A stretch of DNA of 64,000 nucleotides, taken from contig CAZBRD010000006.1 of assembly GCA_964494205.1 (NCBI GenBank), positions 186,001-250,000 of the forward strand. The letters are read 5' to 3'. The notes under the pieces were generated by a model. That model ran no database searches and had not been told where the DNA came from. It saw only the letters and a list, made by a program, of their open reading frames with translations. The position numbers were made by a program, and so were the translations under genes. Of this stretch, positions 26,229 to 34,787 are shown piece after piece. Each line of letters begins with the position of its first letter. Within the stretch, counting starts at the first letter, position 1. Source of the stretch: JBBTCX01 sp964494205. GTDB lineage: Bacteria > Planctomycetota > Phycisphaerae > UBA1845.

Positions 26229-28817
26229 ATGAGTTGTTTTTCCATCCCCGAACTCTCTTTCGTCATCCTCATCGGCCCATCGGGCGCGGGGAAATCCACG
26301 TTTGCGCGCAAGCACTTCAAGGCCACCGAGATTCTTTCGTCGGATCAATGTCGCGGCATCGTGGCCGATGACGAGAACAACCAGGCGGCTACCCAGGATG
26401 CGTTTGACGTATTGAACTTCATCGCTCGAAAACGGCTTGCGGCTGGGCGATTGACCGTGGTCGATGCGACCAATGTGCGCGAGGAAGATCGCAAATCGCT
26501 CGTCAAGCTGGCGAAGGAATTTCACTGCCTGCCGGTGGCGATCGTGTTTGATCTTCCGACGCGAGTCTGCGTTGAGCGAAACAAGAACCGGGCCGATCGC
26601 AACTTCGGCGCGGAGGTCATCGCACGGCAGCAGACGCAGCTACGCCGGGGACTGCGCGGGCTCAAACGCGAGGGCTTCAGTCATATTTATCGACTTGAAT
26701 CCGTGGAGGAACTCGATTCGGCAATCGTTGAACGGACGCCGCTCTACAACAATCTCAAACACCTGACAGGTCCATTTGACATCTTTGGTGATTTGCACGG
26801 TTGTTGTGATGAATTGGAACTGCTCTTGTCGCAATTAGGGTATTCGATGGTGGAGCGACGCGACGGTGCAGAACTCAACTGCGGCCCCCTCTATGCACAC
26901 TCCGAAGGTCGAAAGGCAATCTTTCTCGGCGATCTTGGCGACCGTGGGCCGCGAGTGCTGGACTGCTTTCGGCTGGTCTTCAACATGGTGCAGACGGGGA
27001 ATGCCTTCTGCGTTCCGGGGAACCATGACGCCAAATTGCTGCGCAAACTTTCCGGTCGGGATGTTCGCGTGTCGCACGGACTAGCCATGACGCTGGCGGA
27101 GATCGACGCACTGCCGGAGGAGTGTCGTCCGACATTCACCTCGCAACTGGCTGAGTTTCTCGATTCGCTGACGAGTCACTATGTGCTCGATGGCGGCAAG
27201 CTTGTGGTCGCGCACGCGGGCTTGAGGGAGGAGATGCACGGTCGCGGGTCGGGAAGAGTGCGCGAATTTGCCATGTATGGTGAGACGACGGGCGAGACCG
27301 ACGAATTCGGCCTGCCGGTTCGATACAACTGGGCGGCGGAGTATCGCGGGCGAGCGATGGTGGTGTACGGCCACACGCCGGTGGTTGAACCGGAGTGGTT
27401 GAATCGCACGATCAACATCGACACGGGGTGCGTGTTCGGTGGGAAGCTGACGGCTTTGCGCTATCCCGAGCGAGAACTGGTTTCGATTCCGGCAGCCCGC
27501 ATGTACTTCGAACCCGCGAAACCGCTGCTGCCACCGCGTGGCACTGACAATGCTCTCTCTGCCCAACATGAGCAGGACGATTTGCTCGACATCGACGATG
27601 TCATCGGCAAACGGGTGATCGACACGCCTTTGCGAACGGTCACGATTCGAGAGGAAAACGCAGCGGCAGCGCTCGAAGCCATGAGCCGGTTTGCGATCAA
27701 CCCGAAGTGGCTGATCTACCTGCCGCCCACGATGTCGCCGTCTGAAACGTCGCAGGAACCCGGATTGCTCGAGCACCCGGCTGAAGCATTTGCTTATTTT
27801 CGTCGCCAGCGGATCGAGAAAGTCATCTGCGAAGAAAAGCATATGGGCTCGCGGGCGGTGGCGATTATCTGCCGCGATGAAGAGGTGGCTGCCAAGCGGT
27901 TTGGAGTCGTTGCCGAAGGGGTCGGCGCGTGCTACACGCGAACGGGTCGGCGATTCTTCAACGACAGCAGTGTGGAGGCGGAGTTTCTGAATCGCGTACG
28001 AGCGGCTGCGACCGCGTCGGACGCATGGGAAAAACTCCAGACGGACTGGTTGTGCCTTGATTGCGAGCTGATGCCGTGGTCTGCCAAGGCGCAGGAGTTA
28101 TTGCAAAGACAGTATGCGGCTGTGGGTGCAGCCGGCAATGCAGCCCTACCGCAGGTGATCGAATTGGCGAAACGAGCCGCTCAACGTGGGATTGATATGA
28201 GCGACCTGATCGCCCGACACGAAAGCAAGCTGGAATCCGCCAAGCTCTTCGTGGAAGCGTACCGGCGATATTGCTGGCCGGTTGCGACCGTCGCGGATTA
28301 CAAGCTCGCGCCGTTTCATCTGCTCGCTTCGGAGGGTCGCGTTCATACGAACAAGAACCACGATTGGCACATGCAAACGCTAGCGGAGTTGTGCCAAGGC
28401 GATGGCGAGTTGCTACTCGCTACTCCTTTTCAAATTGTATCGCTTGACGATGAGGCAAGTGTTGCGGCTGCGACGCAGTGGTGGGTAGACTTGACCGAAC
28501 GCGGCGGCGAGGGAATGGTCGTGAAGCCGCTCTCATTCATTGGCAAGGGCAAGAACGGACTCGTGCAACCAGCGCTCAAATGTCGCGGGCGAGAATACCT
28601 GCGGATTATCTATGGGCCGGACTACACATCCGACGAGCATTTGACTCGCCTGCGCGAGCGAAGTCTGTCGCACAAGCGAAATCTCGCCTTGACCGAATTC
28701 GCACTGGGCATCGAGGCACTCGAACGGTTCGTCAGGCGCGAACCGCTTCGGCGCGTACACGAGTGCGTGTTCGGTGTCCTCGCACTTGAAAGCGAACCGG
28801 TCGATCCGAGGTTGTAA
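26229..28817 (+). CDS. pnkp: Polynucleotide kinase-phosphatase-ligase Pnkp
   Basis: Bacterial Pnkp heals and seals RNA breaks. The kinase phosphorylates the 5'-OH, the phosphatase removes 2',3'-cyclic phosphate, and the ligase adenylates itself and seals with Hen1's help. The 862-residue length is normal. Kinase P-loop GPSGAGKS is at 16-23. Metallophosphatase motifs are GDLHG at 187-191, GDLGDRG at 234-240, GNHD at 264-267 and GHTP near 381. The ligase has EEKHMGSRA with Lys537 as the adenylated residue, DCELMPW at 611-617 and EGMVVKP at 761-767. All three active sites look intact. AAGAAGG precedes the ATG. Last gene of the operon and convergent with the ParA-like gene. Confidence 0.96.
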   Translation: MSCFSIPELSFVILIGPSGAGKSTFARKHFKATEILSSDQCRGIVADDENNQAATQDAFDVLNFIARKRLAAGRLTVVDATNVREEDRKSLVKLAKEFHCLPVAIVFDLPTRVCVERNKNRADRNFGAEVIARQQTQLRRGLRGLKREGFSHIYRLESVEELDSAIVERTPLYNNLKHLTGPFDIFGDLHGCCDELELLLSQLGYSMVERRDGAELNCGPLYAHSEGRKAIFLGDLGDRGPRVLDCFRLVFNMVQTGNAFCVPGNHDAKLLRKLSGRDVRVSHGLAMTLAEIDALPEECRPTFTSQLAEFLDSLTSHYVLDGGKLVVAHAGLREEMHGRGSGRVREFAMYGETTGETDEFGLPVRYNWAAEYRGRAMVVYGHTPVVEPEWLNRTINIDTGCVFGGKLTALRYPERELVSIPAARMYFEPAKPLLPPRGTDNALSAQHEQDDLLDIDDVIGKRVIDTPLRTVTIREENAAAALEAMSRFAINPKWLIYLPPTMSPSETSQEPGLLEHPAEAFAYFRRQRIEKVICEEKHMGSRAVAIICRDEEVAAKRFGVVAEGVGACYTRTGRRFFNDSSVEAEFLNRVRAAATASDAWEKLQTDWLCLDCELMPWSAKAQELLQRQYAAVGAAGNAALPQVIELAKRAAQRGIDMSDLIARHESKLESAKLFVEAYRRYCWPVATVADYKLAPFHLLASEGRVHTNKNHDWHMQTLAELCQGDGELLLATPFQIVSLDDEASVAAATQWWVDLTERGGEGMVVKPLSFIGKGKNGLVQPALKCRGREYLRIIYGPDYTSDEHLTRLRERSLSHKRNLALTEFALGIEALERFVRREPLRRVHECVFGVLALESEPVDPRL

Positions 28818-28831
28818 GTCTCGTGCGCGGT

Positions 28832-30355
28832 TTAGCGTGTGATCTCGACGACCGAGTTCAACTCGCCGAAGTCGTTCACTTCCACGATCGGGTTGTGTTG
28901 GTCATGGCACCAGCGGCCGTCGACGACGAGGCGGTAGCGATAGCGGCCCTTGGGAAGTCGGACGCGAGCTTCGTAGGCTCCCTCAGCCACGCGGCGCATC
29001 GGCGTGGTGTGCGGCATCCAATCGTTGAAGTCGCCGGCGAGTTGTACTTCCTCGGCTGCGGGGATGTTGCAGCGGAAGACAGCCACATCGCCCTCCTGAC
29101 GAGCGCCGTAGATCTGCTCGATCTTGCGATGGATTTCGTCGTGCGATGGTTCAGCGTGCGCGCGTCGCTCGTTTGATTCGTGAATGGCGATCGCGGGCTT
29201 CGACGGCGTGACGATGTGAACTCGACCCGGACCGTTCATCGGAGCGGGCGAGGTTGGCGTTGATCGCACGGCGTCCATGCCGATCACAGGCGTTGCGGAT
29301 GTATGTCGCAAACCGTTTCCGTTTCCATTCGCGCCGTTTGTCCCGTTCGTTCCATTCGTCCCGTTGCTGTCGTTCACGGGGGCTGGGGAATGTCGATTGA
29401 CGAGGATGTTTTCGCGTGATGTCTGCTGTGTCGAAGTCGTTTGCAATGGTGCAGCCGCCGGAGCTTCCGGACGAATCTGCGATCCCATGCCGCGATCGAC
29501 GAGCGTGGCTGTCGTCGCGAGCAGGCGATCGGCATCCTGCGTAAGTCGTTCCACATGCTTGAGCAATTCGACGGTCGGAACGCCGCGCGGGTCGCTGGCC
29601 AGGATTTCTCGGGCGAGCTTCTGGAAGTCCTTCGCGCCCATGCTGGCTGGTGCGAACTCGGTGATCGGTTGACCGAAACTCGCTCCCTCTTTCAGTTTCG
29701 TATTGAAGTTCACGATCGAATTGAACACGACGCCCTTGAAGCGGTTGCGAAGCTCAGCCAGGATTTCGCGGGCGAGCTTGGTGCGTACGTCGTATTGGTT
29801 CGGAAGAATCTTGACGCTCACCTCGCGGCCATGGCGTTCGCCCATCTGCTGAACGGTGCTTAGTTGCAGCGTGAGGCCGTGAAGCGAGAAGTAGCCGGTG
29901 TCGACGGGAATAACAACCACGTCAGCCGCGATGAGGCCGCTGCGCATCAGCAGGCCAAGGTGCGGCGGGCAGTCGATGACGCAATAGTCATATCGCTGTG
30001 AATTGGCTTCGAGCAGATCGCGGAGCATGTTGTCCGCACCCGGGCGTTCGCCGAGTTTGGATTCCAACGCCGCGAGGTTCACCCGCGACGGTGCGAGATC
30101 GAGATTCGGGGCGATCTGCCAGGTAATGCGAGATAGTTCGAGCGGTTCGCCGTCGACGCGGGACCACAAACAGTCGTGGATCGACAAGTCGATTTGTTCA
30201 TCCGGAACAGCCATGCCAAGGGCACAGTGCCCCTGCGGGTCCATGTCGACGAGGAGGACGCGACGGCCTTCCTGGGCGATGGTGGCTGAGAGGTTGATGG
30301 CGACGGTGGTTTTTCCGCAGCCGCCCTTCTGATTGGCAATGGTGATTGTGCGCAC
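28832..30355 (-). CDS. ParA/MinD-type ATPase fused to a glycogen-binding domain
   Basis: A 507-residue fusion. Residues 1-250 are a ParA/Soj-like ATPase: TITIANQKGGCGKTT (deviant Walker A), LLVDMDPQGHCALGM, DYCVIDCPPHLG and PVDTGYFSLHGL. A long Asn/Gly/Thr-rich linker with repeated NGT units follows. The last ~85 residues (EVQLAGDFNDWMPHTTPM, then GRYRYRLVVDGRWCHD) are a CBM48/AMPK-type early-set domain that usually binds glycogen or starch. No parB or parS is evident nearby. I use the GTG at 30355, preceded by GAGGG 9 nt upstream, over a GTG at 30370. The role may be positioning of a carbohydrate store or an unknown cargo; this is inference. Confidence 0.85.
   Translation of the reverse strand: MRTITIANQKGGCGKTTVAINLSATIAQEGRRVLLVDMDPQGHCALGMAVPDEQIDLSIHDCLWSRVDGEPLELSRITWQIAPNLDLAPSRVNLAALESKLGERPGADNMLRDLLEANSQRYDYCVIDCPPHLGLLMRSGLIAADVVVIPVDTGYFSLHGLTLQLSTVQQMGERHGREVSVKILPNQYDVRTKLAREILAELRNRFKGVVFNSIVNFNTKLKEGASFGQPITEFAPASMGAKDFQKLAREILASDPRGVPTVELLKHVERLTQDADRLLATTATLVDRGMGSQIRPEAPAAAPLQTTSTQQTSRENILVNRHSPAPVNDSNGTNGTNGTNGANGNGNGLRHTSATPVIGMDAVRSTPTSPAPMNGPGRVHIVTPSKPAIAIHESNERRAHAEPSHDEIHRKIEQIYGARQEGDVAVFRCNIPAAEEVQLAGDFNDWMPHTTPMRRVAEGAYEARVRLPKGRYRYRLVVDGRWCHDQHNPIVEVNDFGELNSVVEITR
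29315..29375. repeat. In-frame minisatellite in the ParA linker
   Basis: Imperfect 9-base units encode Asn-Gly-Thr / Asn-Gly-Ala / Asn-Gly-Asn on the minus strand, in the linker between ATPase and glycogen-binding domain. Length variation between strains is likely. Confidence 0.7.
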
Positions 30356-31165
30356 TGATGGAGCCCTCACGTCCGTATGAGGGAGGCGATGGAACGTTCG
30401 CCATTCGCGGGCCGCCTCCTGCCGCCCGTGAAGGTAGTACTAATCAAGAATCGAACGGATGCCCACGGTGTGGTTAACCCCGATCGATAGCTTCAACCCT
30501 CTGTGCGGGTATCGTCCGCCAGTGCTGAAAAACTTGAATGCAAACGATCAAACGCCCAAAAGTCGAAACGTCGAAAAGTCCAAACACGAAAACCTAAAAC
30601 CTAAAGCCTAAACGCCTAAATCCTGAATGCCTATATGCTTTGAGGGCGGGGCGGGTGAGGTGATGTTGGTCGTTGAGGGATGGATGGGTTGCTCGGGCGG
30701 CTGTGTTTGGAACGCTTTGCGTTTTGCGCGAGTGGCGCAAGCGTGGATCGCGGCGGACCGGAACCCGCGTGGTGTTGTCGCAAAGTGGGTGCGATCTGCT
30801 GCGCTTCTGCGCGGCGCAAGGAGAAATCGCGGCTGGGAGGCGGGAATCGAGGAATTTGAAAATGGAATTCTTTTTTCGCGCAGAATCGTGCGGCGAACCG
30901 TAGAACCTCGAATTGGTGAGCTGTTTGTTTACTAAATGCAGGCGCGCGGACAGGGCGGTCGTTGTTCGGTGTGAGGAGGGTTGATGCGTAGGCATAAGTG
31001 GCCTCCCAATTCAGTCAATTCGTAAAACAACATGAGCGCTCGCTAAGGTGTGGGAATGTTAAGCGCGACTATGAGCGGCGTACCCAAGATAGCCGCTGAG
31101 GCGGCAACCTTGCGGTGGTAGGCGGAACGACGTTGGCGTATGGGCGGGAGATTGGTGGCTTGGAT
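30356..31165. other. 810-bp intergenic region with short degenerate repeats
   Basis: I see no convincing gene. From 30541 to about 30630 there is a purine/pyrimidine-skewed block of short units, such as AAACGTCGAAAAGTCC and CCTAAACGCCTAAATCCT. The rest is GC-rich with several open frames lacking ribosome-binding sites or recognisable content. The promoter of the ParA-type gene should lie near its left end. Confidence 0.55.
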
Positions 31166-32767
31166 TCATGGTTCAAAGTACTGTTGAAATGTTTTCACAT
31201 CCGCTAAATCGATATCGCCGTCCTGATCGAAATCACGCTCCGCGCATTGCGCTCCACATGTATTGGCATTAGGAGAATTAATGCAGCCTACAAAGGTAGC
31301 GAAGTCGATCAGATCGGAATCGCCGTCATCATCAACATCCGAGGACGGCGTGATGCAGACGAGTTTTGCAACGAAGTAATTGACCTCGAAAAAAGAACTC
31401 CAAAATTCAAGTGTCTCACATGAAGGATCAAGATCGGCGGGCTCCATGTATGTGTCAAAACCGCCCGCGACGATGAGGCCGTCAGTAGTTCGAACAATGT
31501 TCTGCCCAAACGTGTTTATGGCAGACTCTGCGAAACGCTGAGTCCAGGCAAGGGTGCCGTCGGCGTCGAATTTCGCGATGAGTATATCCGCGCTGCCCGT
31601 GACAACGACCCCGCCCTGCTCTTCGCCAACGACGCCCAACCCTTCGTCATTCCATTGTGTCGAAATGACTCTCGTCCAGCCGTACGAACCGTCTGATCGC
31701 ACCTGTGTTACAAAGAGGTCAGACCCGCCCTGTGCCGTGTGAATATCCTCACCCTCGGAAACGTCGAAATCCACGGTCTCACGAAACTTGCCAGTTACGT
31801 ATGCGTTTCCAAGGCCATCTGCTGCAACGACGCCGATATCTCCTTCAAATCGTCTTGGCACCGTTTGAGTCCAGCGATAGTCGCCATTGGGCGAAAAGCT
31901 TGAGACAAAAATGTCCGCAAGTGTGCCCCACACCACATGTAAGTCCTCTCCCTCCTCGCTGGGATCGAAATCAACGGCACCACTAAACGTGCCGGTCAGA
32001 ACGACATTACCCTCGGGGTCAATCGCTAGGCCCGTTGCCTGGTCCGAGCCACTGCGGCCAATAGTTCGCGTCCAACCGTAAGAACCGTCCGCATTGATCT
32101 TTGTAAGCCAAATATCGCGAAAGTACTGGGAGGCCGAAGAGTGTAGATCAACTCCATCCGTCGGATCAAAGTCGTCAGTGCCCGCAAATGCGCCGCAAAG
32201 ATAGACATTACCTTCACCATCTAATGCCATACGAAACAGGATTAGAAAGGAACCTTCACCAAGAAACTGAACATCCAAAAACTGTCCATCGTAATCAAGC
32301 GTGACCAGATAATCCGCGCTTGTACCCACGCTCTCGCCGGGGCCTGGATCGAAGTCTAATGTCCCCATGAAGCTCCCGCCCGCAAGAACACGACCGTCTG
32401 GAAGCATCAATGTCGCTGTTGCATCTGCAGTTACACCGAGCCCACCGATGACATATGACCAGGCGTAGCTGCCATCCGAATTCAGTTTCGTTGCGAACGC
32501 CTTTTCCAAGCCAGAAATGTTGAAAGTGTCTACACTCTCCGTTGGATCCAGATCAACCGAGTTGCTGGTGAATCGGCCCGCCAACAACACTTCGCTGGTT
32601 TCACTGACCTGCAAATCCTCTATTCTGATTGAATAGTCAAGATACTGCCACGCGTAGTCTGTACGCATTCGTTCGCAATCAGCTTGCGCTCGAAGCCGTG
32701 TCGGTAAACTGATTGCGATTACTCCAACAGTGAGCATACACACGAATTGAATGGGGCGATTACGCAT
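31166..32767 (-). CDS. Secreted beta-propeller protein with dockerin-like tail
   Basis: A 533-residue exported protein. After the signal peptide (MRNRPIQFVCMLTVGVIAIS to about residue 30) come repeats of the SBBP type, each with a core such as DGSYGWTRTIGRSG, GNVVLTGTFSGAVDFDPSE and GNAYVTGKFRETVDFDVSE. These are often seen in planctomycete surface proteins. The end carries a pair of calcium-loop motifs, DVDDDGDSDLIDFATF and DFDQDGDIDLADVKTF, like a dockerin. GGAGGTG lies 9 nt before the ATG at 32767, which decides the start. No enzyme domain is seen; a surface or adhesive role is likely. Confidence 0.8.
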   Translation of the reverse strand: MRNRPIQFVCMLTVGVIAISLPTRLRAQADCERMRTDYAWQYLDYSIRIEDLQVSETSEVLLAGRFTSNSVDLDPTESVDTFNISGLEKAFATKLNSDGSYAWSYVIGGLGVTADATATLMLPDGRVLAGGSFMGTLDFDPGPGESVGTSADYLVTLDYDGQFLDVQFLGEGSFLILFRMALDGEGNVYLCGAFAGTDDFDPTDGVDLHSSASQYFRDIWLTKINADGSYGWTRTIGRSGSDQATGLAIDPEGNVVLTGTFSGAVDFDPSEEGEDLHVVWGTLADIFVSSFSPNGDYRWTQTVPRRFEGDIGVVAADGLGNAYVTGKFRETVDFDVSEGEDIHTAQGGSDLFVTQVRSDGSYGWTRVISTQWNDEGLGVVGEEQGGVVVTGSADILIAKFDADGTLAWTQRFAESAINTFGQNIVRTTDGLIVAGGFDTYMEPADLDPSCETLEFWSSFFEVNYFVAKLVCITPSSDVDDDGDSDLIDFATFVGCINSPNANTCGAQCAERDFDQDGDIDLADVKTFQQYFEP

Positions 32768-32860
32768 GACAAACTGCACCTCCATTGTCGCGCGCGGATA
32801 AGGCCGCAAGTTGGCATCATTGACGATTTCAAACGATGAGAGTTCTCCTCTCGCCTGTAA

Positions 32861-34546
32861 CTATGCAATTGCCGTACCACTTTCATGAGTTCCAATCGCT
32901 TCCCAACAGGCGACGAAGTGCTTGGGAGCGGAAGGAATTCCGTCGGGTGGGGGTGCGAGAAGGGATTCTCGCACCAGCGGGAGCCCCTCACCTATATCCG
33001 TCGTGCTCTCGCCTTGGTGCCTGAGCCCCTCACCCCGACCCTCTCCCCAAGAGGGAGAGGGAGAGCTTAGTGTTGGTTGTTGTTCGGTGCAGCGGCGGAG
33101 GGCGCGGGGGTAGGCTGCGTTTTCGAGGGGGACTGAGTCGCTGTCGGGGTGTTGGGCGAGGTCAAAGGATAGTTGGCATCTTGTATGGAAGCGGCAGCCG
33201 GTGGGGTAACGCGAGGGTTCGGGGACGGTGCCGGGGATGGTGGGGAGAACTATAGATGAACCACCAAGAGATGAACCACCAAGGCACGAAGGCACAAAGG
33301 GGGTTGAAGTGGTGGAAAGACCCCCCTTTTGTCCCCCCTTGGTAAGGGGGGACGGGTGACCCGTCGCTTGCGCTCTGGGCTCTGATGTTCGCACATCTAT
33401 CGATGCACCAGGCTCTGCTCGCGCAGAGGGCTCTGATACATCAGGGTTTGCCGCGCCAACGACGGATTCCACGGCCAAGCTGCTGCTTGACCGTGCCACC
33501 CCTTGAGCATTTCCATTCCCATTAGTAGTGCCAAGTGTTGGCACGCAGCGGAGCAATCCCTGCGTGTACGGGTGCAGCGGGCGGGTGAGCAGGTCGCGCG
33601 TGGGGGCGGATTCGACGATGCGGCCTGCGTACATGACGTAGGCGTAGTCGGCCATCTCGGCGACGACGCCGAGGTCGTGCGTGATGAAGAGGATGCTCAT
33701 GCCGTGGCGGCGCTGGAGGTCGCGGAGCAGGTCGAGGATCTGCATCTGCACGGTAGCGTCGAGGGCGGTGGTCGGTTCGTCGGCGATGAGGAGTTTGGGG
33801 TAGCAGCAGAGGGCCATCGCGATGAGCACGCGCTGACGCATGCCGCCGGAGAGCTGGTGCGGGTATTCGCGGGCGCGGCGCTCGGGGGCGGGCAGGCCGA
33901 CTTGCTTGAGCCAATCGATCGCGCTGTTCCATGCGTCGCGGTTGGACATTTTGTTGTGGGCTTGCAGCACATCGACGATCTGTTGGCCAACGGGGTAGAC
34001 GGGATTCAGGGCGGTCATGGGTTCCTGAAAGATCATGGCGATGCGCCGGCCTCGGATGTGGCGGAGTTGGTTGTCGGGGAGAGTGGTGAGGTCGAGCGAT
34101 TCATGATTGTCGTTCGCCACGGCCAAGCTGCTGCTTGACCGTGCCACCCGATTAGTCACCCCTGCTTGCGCAGGGGGCTCTGATAAGCTTGATGGCGACT
34201 GTGTGGCGGCTTCACTTCCGGCGCGACTTGGATTGGTTGACCAACCGGTCGCTTGCGCTCGCGGCTCTGATGCGAAGCGGATGTTGCCGGAGGCGATGCG
34301 AACGGTTGGGTATGGCAGCAGGCGGAGGATGCTCATCGCGGTGAGGCTTTTGCCGCTGCCGCTCTCGCCGAGGAGGGCGACGGTTTTGCCTTTGGGAATC
34401 GTGAGCGAAACTCGATCGACGATGCGCGTGGTGTGCTGGTTGTGGGCGACGTCGATGCAGAGGTCGGAGATTTCGAGCAGTGGTTGAAGCAGGCTGCTTT
34501 GCAGAGCATTTGGCGTGTTCGAAGTTTGGTCCGATAGGGTTGTCAT
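32861..34546 (-). CDS. Peptide ABC transporter ATPase (OppD/DppD-like) with repeat insertions
   Basis: A 561-residue ATPase of the di/oligopeptide ABC family, normally about 330 residues. All core parts are present: GESGSGKS (Walker A), IFQEPMTALNPVYPVG, the signature LSGGMRQRV, LLIADEPTTALD (Walker B) and the C-terminal substrate-recognition block with GCRFHTRC and VACW. Three segments foreign to the family, about residues 92-148, 340-433 and 494-541, are translated dispersed DNA repeats (SEPRAQATG, VARSSSSLAV, SPLTKGGQKGG, SPSWGEGRGEG). Removing them leaves about 360 residues. The reading frame stays open, so it may still function. No permease or binding protein is adjacent. The start is the ATG at 34546. 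Confidence 0.88.
   Translation of the reverse strand: MTTLSDQTSNTPNALQSSLLQPLLEISDLCIDVAHNQHTTRIVDRVSLTIPKGKTVALLGESGSGKSLTAMSILRLLPYPTVRIASGNIRFASEPRAQATGWSTNPSRAGSEAATQSPSSLSEPPAQAGVTNRVARSSSSLAVANDNHESLDLTTLPDNQLRHIRGRRIAMIFQEPMTALNPVYPVGQQIVDVLQAHNKMSNRDAWNSAIDWLKQVGLPAPERRAREYPHQLSGGMRQRVLIAMALCCYPKLLIADEPTTALDATVQMQILDLLRDLQRRHGMSILFITHDLGVVAEMADYAYVMYAGRIVESAPTRDLLTRPLHPYTQGLLRCVPTLGTTNGNGNAQGVARSSSSLAVESVVGAANPDVSEPSARAEPGASIDVRTSEPRAQATGHPSPLTKGGQKGGLSTTSTPFVPSCLGGSSLGGSSIVLPTIPGTVPEPSRYPTGCRFHTRCQLSFDLAQHPDSDSVPLENAAYPRALRRCTEQQPTLSSPSPSWGEGRGEGLRHQGESTTDIGEGLPLVRESLLAPPPDGIPSAPKHFVACWEAIGTHESGTAIA
32924..33067. repeat. Repeat cluster 3 inside the ABC ATPase (CCCTCTCC palindrome)
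   Basis: Contains CCCTCACCCC, then CCCTCTCCCC and GAGGGAGAGGG, forming a near-perfect hairpin at 33041-33062. Relatives lie at 59288-59330 and 59841-59882. It encodes residues about 494-541 between the conserved Cys-rich block and the terminal HFVACW. Confidence 0.75.
33248..33529. repeat. Repeat cluster 2 inside the ABC ATPase
   Basis: Four different families are stacked here: ACCACCAAGGCACGAAGG units (about 33260-33300), a CCCCCCTT/AAGGGGGG palindrome (33320-33352), two CTCTGAT repeats (33361-33386, 33408-33440) and the CACGGCCAAGCTGCTGCTTG hairpin (33470-33501). The whole block is translated in frame as residues about 340-433. Confidence 0.8.
34103..34273. repeat. Repeat cluster 1 inside the ABC ATPase
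   Basis: Holds one copy of the CACGGCCAAGCTGCTGCTTG hairpin family (34117-34150) and two CTCTGAT repeats (34157-34184, 34244-34272). It is translated as residues about 92-148 between GNIRF and LDLTTLPDNQLRHIRG, positions that adjoin in ordinary members of the family. Confidence 0.8.
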
Positions 34547-34787
34547 GCGTGGACGAAGGCTAACGCGCCTATTGGTATTGGTATAGAGAGCAGCGCGGGA
34601 ACATCGGTGAAATTAGATTTGCACGTGATGATCGGACGTCCGCTCGAACGCAGATATGCAAGGTTCAATTAAGACGTTGTAGCTTGCTGCGTTATCGCCC
34701 TTGCTCGTGGTTGGTGAGGCTCCTACACTTCTACGTCCGAGAGACTCGCGCTGATCAATTCGCGCGGAAAACGGGGGGAGGGGTTCT

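Noticed and set aside
22158..28817. RtcB/RtcA type repair or PrrC-like toxin in the operon
   Set aside because: No RtcB, RtcA or anticodon nuclease motifs are present; the ligase is of the Pnkp type.
30627..30935. 102-codon plus-strand frame in the gap after the ParA-type gene
   Set aside because: No ribosome-binding site, no homology recognised, and odd Arg/Gly/Trp composition.
32861..34546. ABC ATPase as a pseudogene
   Set aside because: Despite the inserts, the frame is open throughout and every nucleotide-binding motif is intact, so I kept it as a gene.
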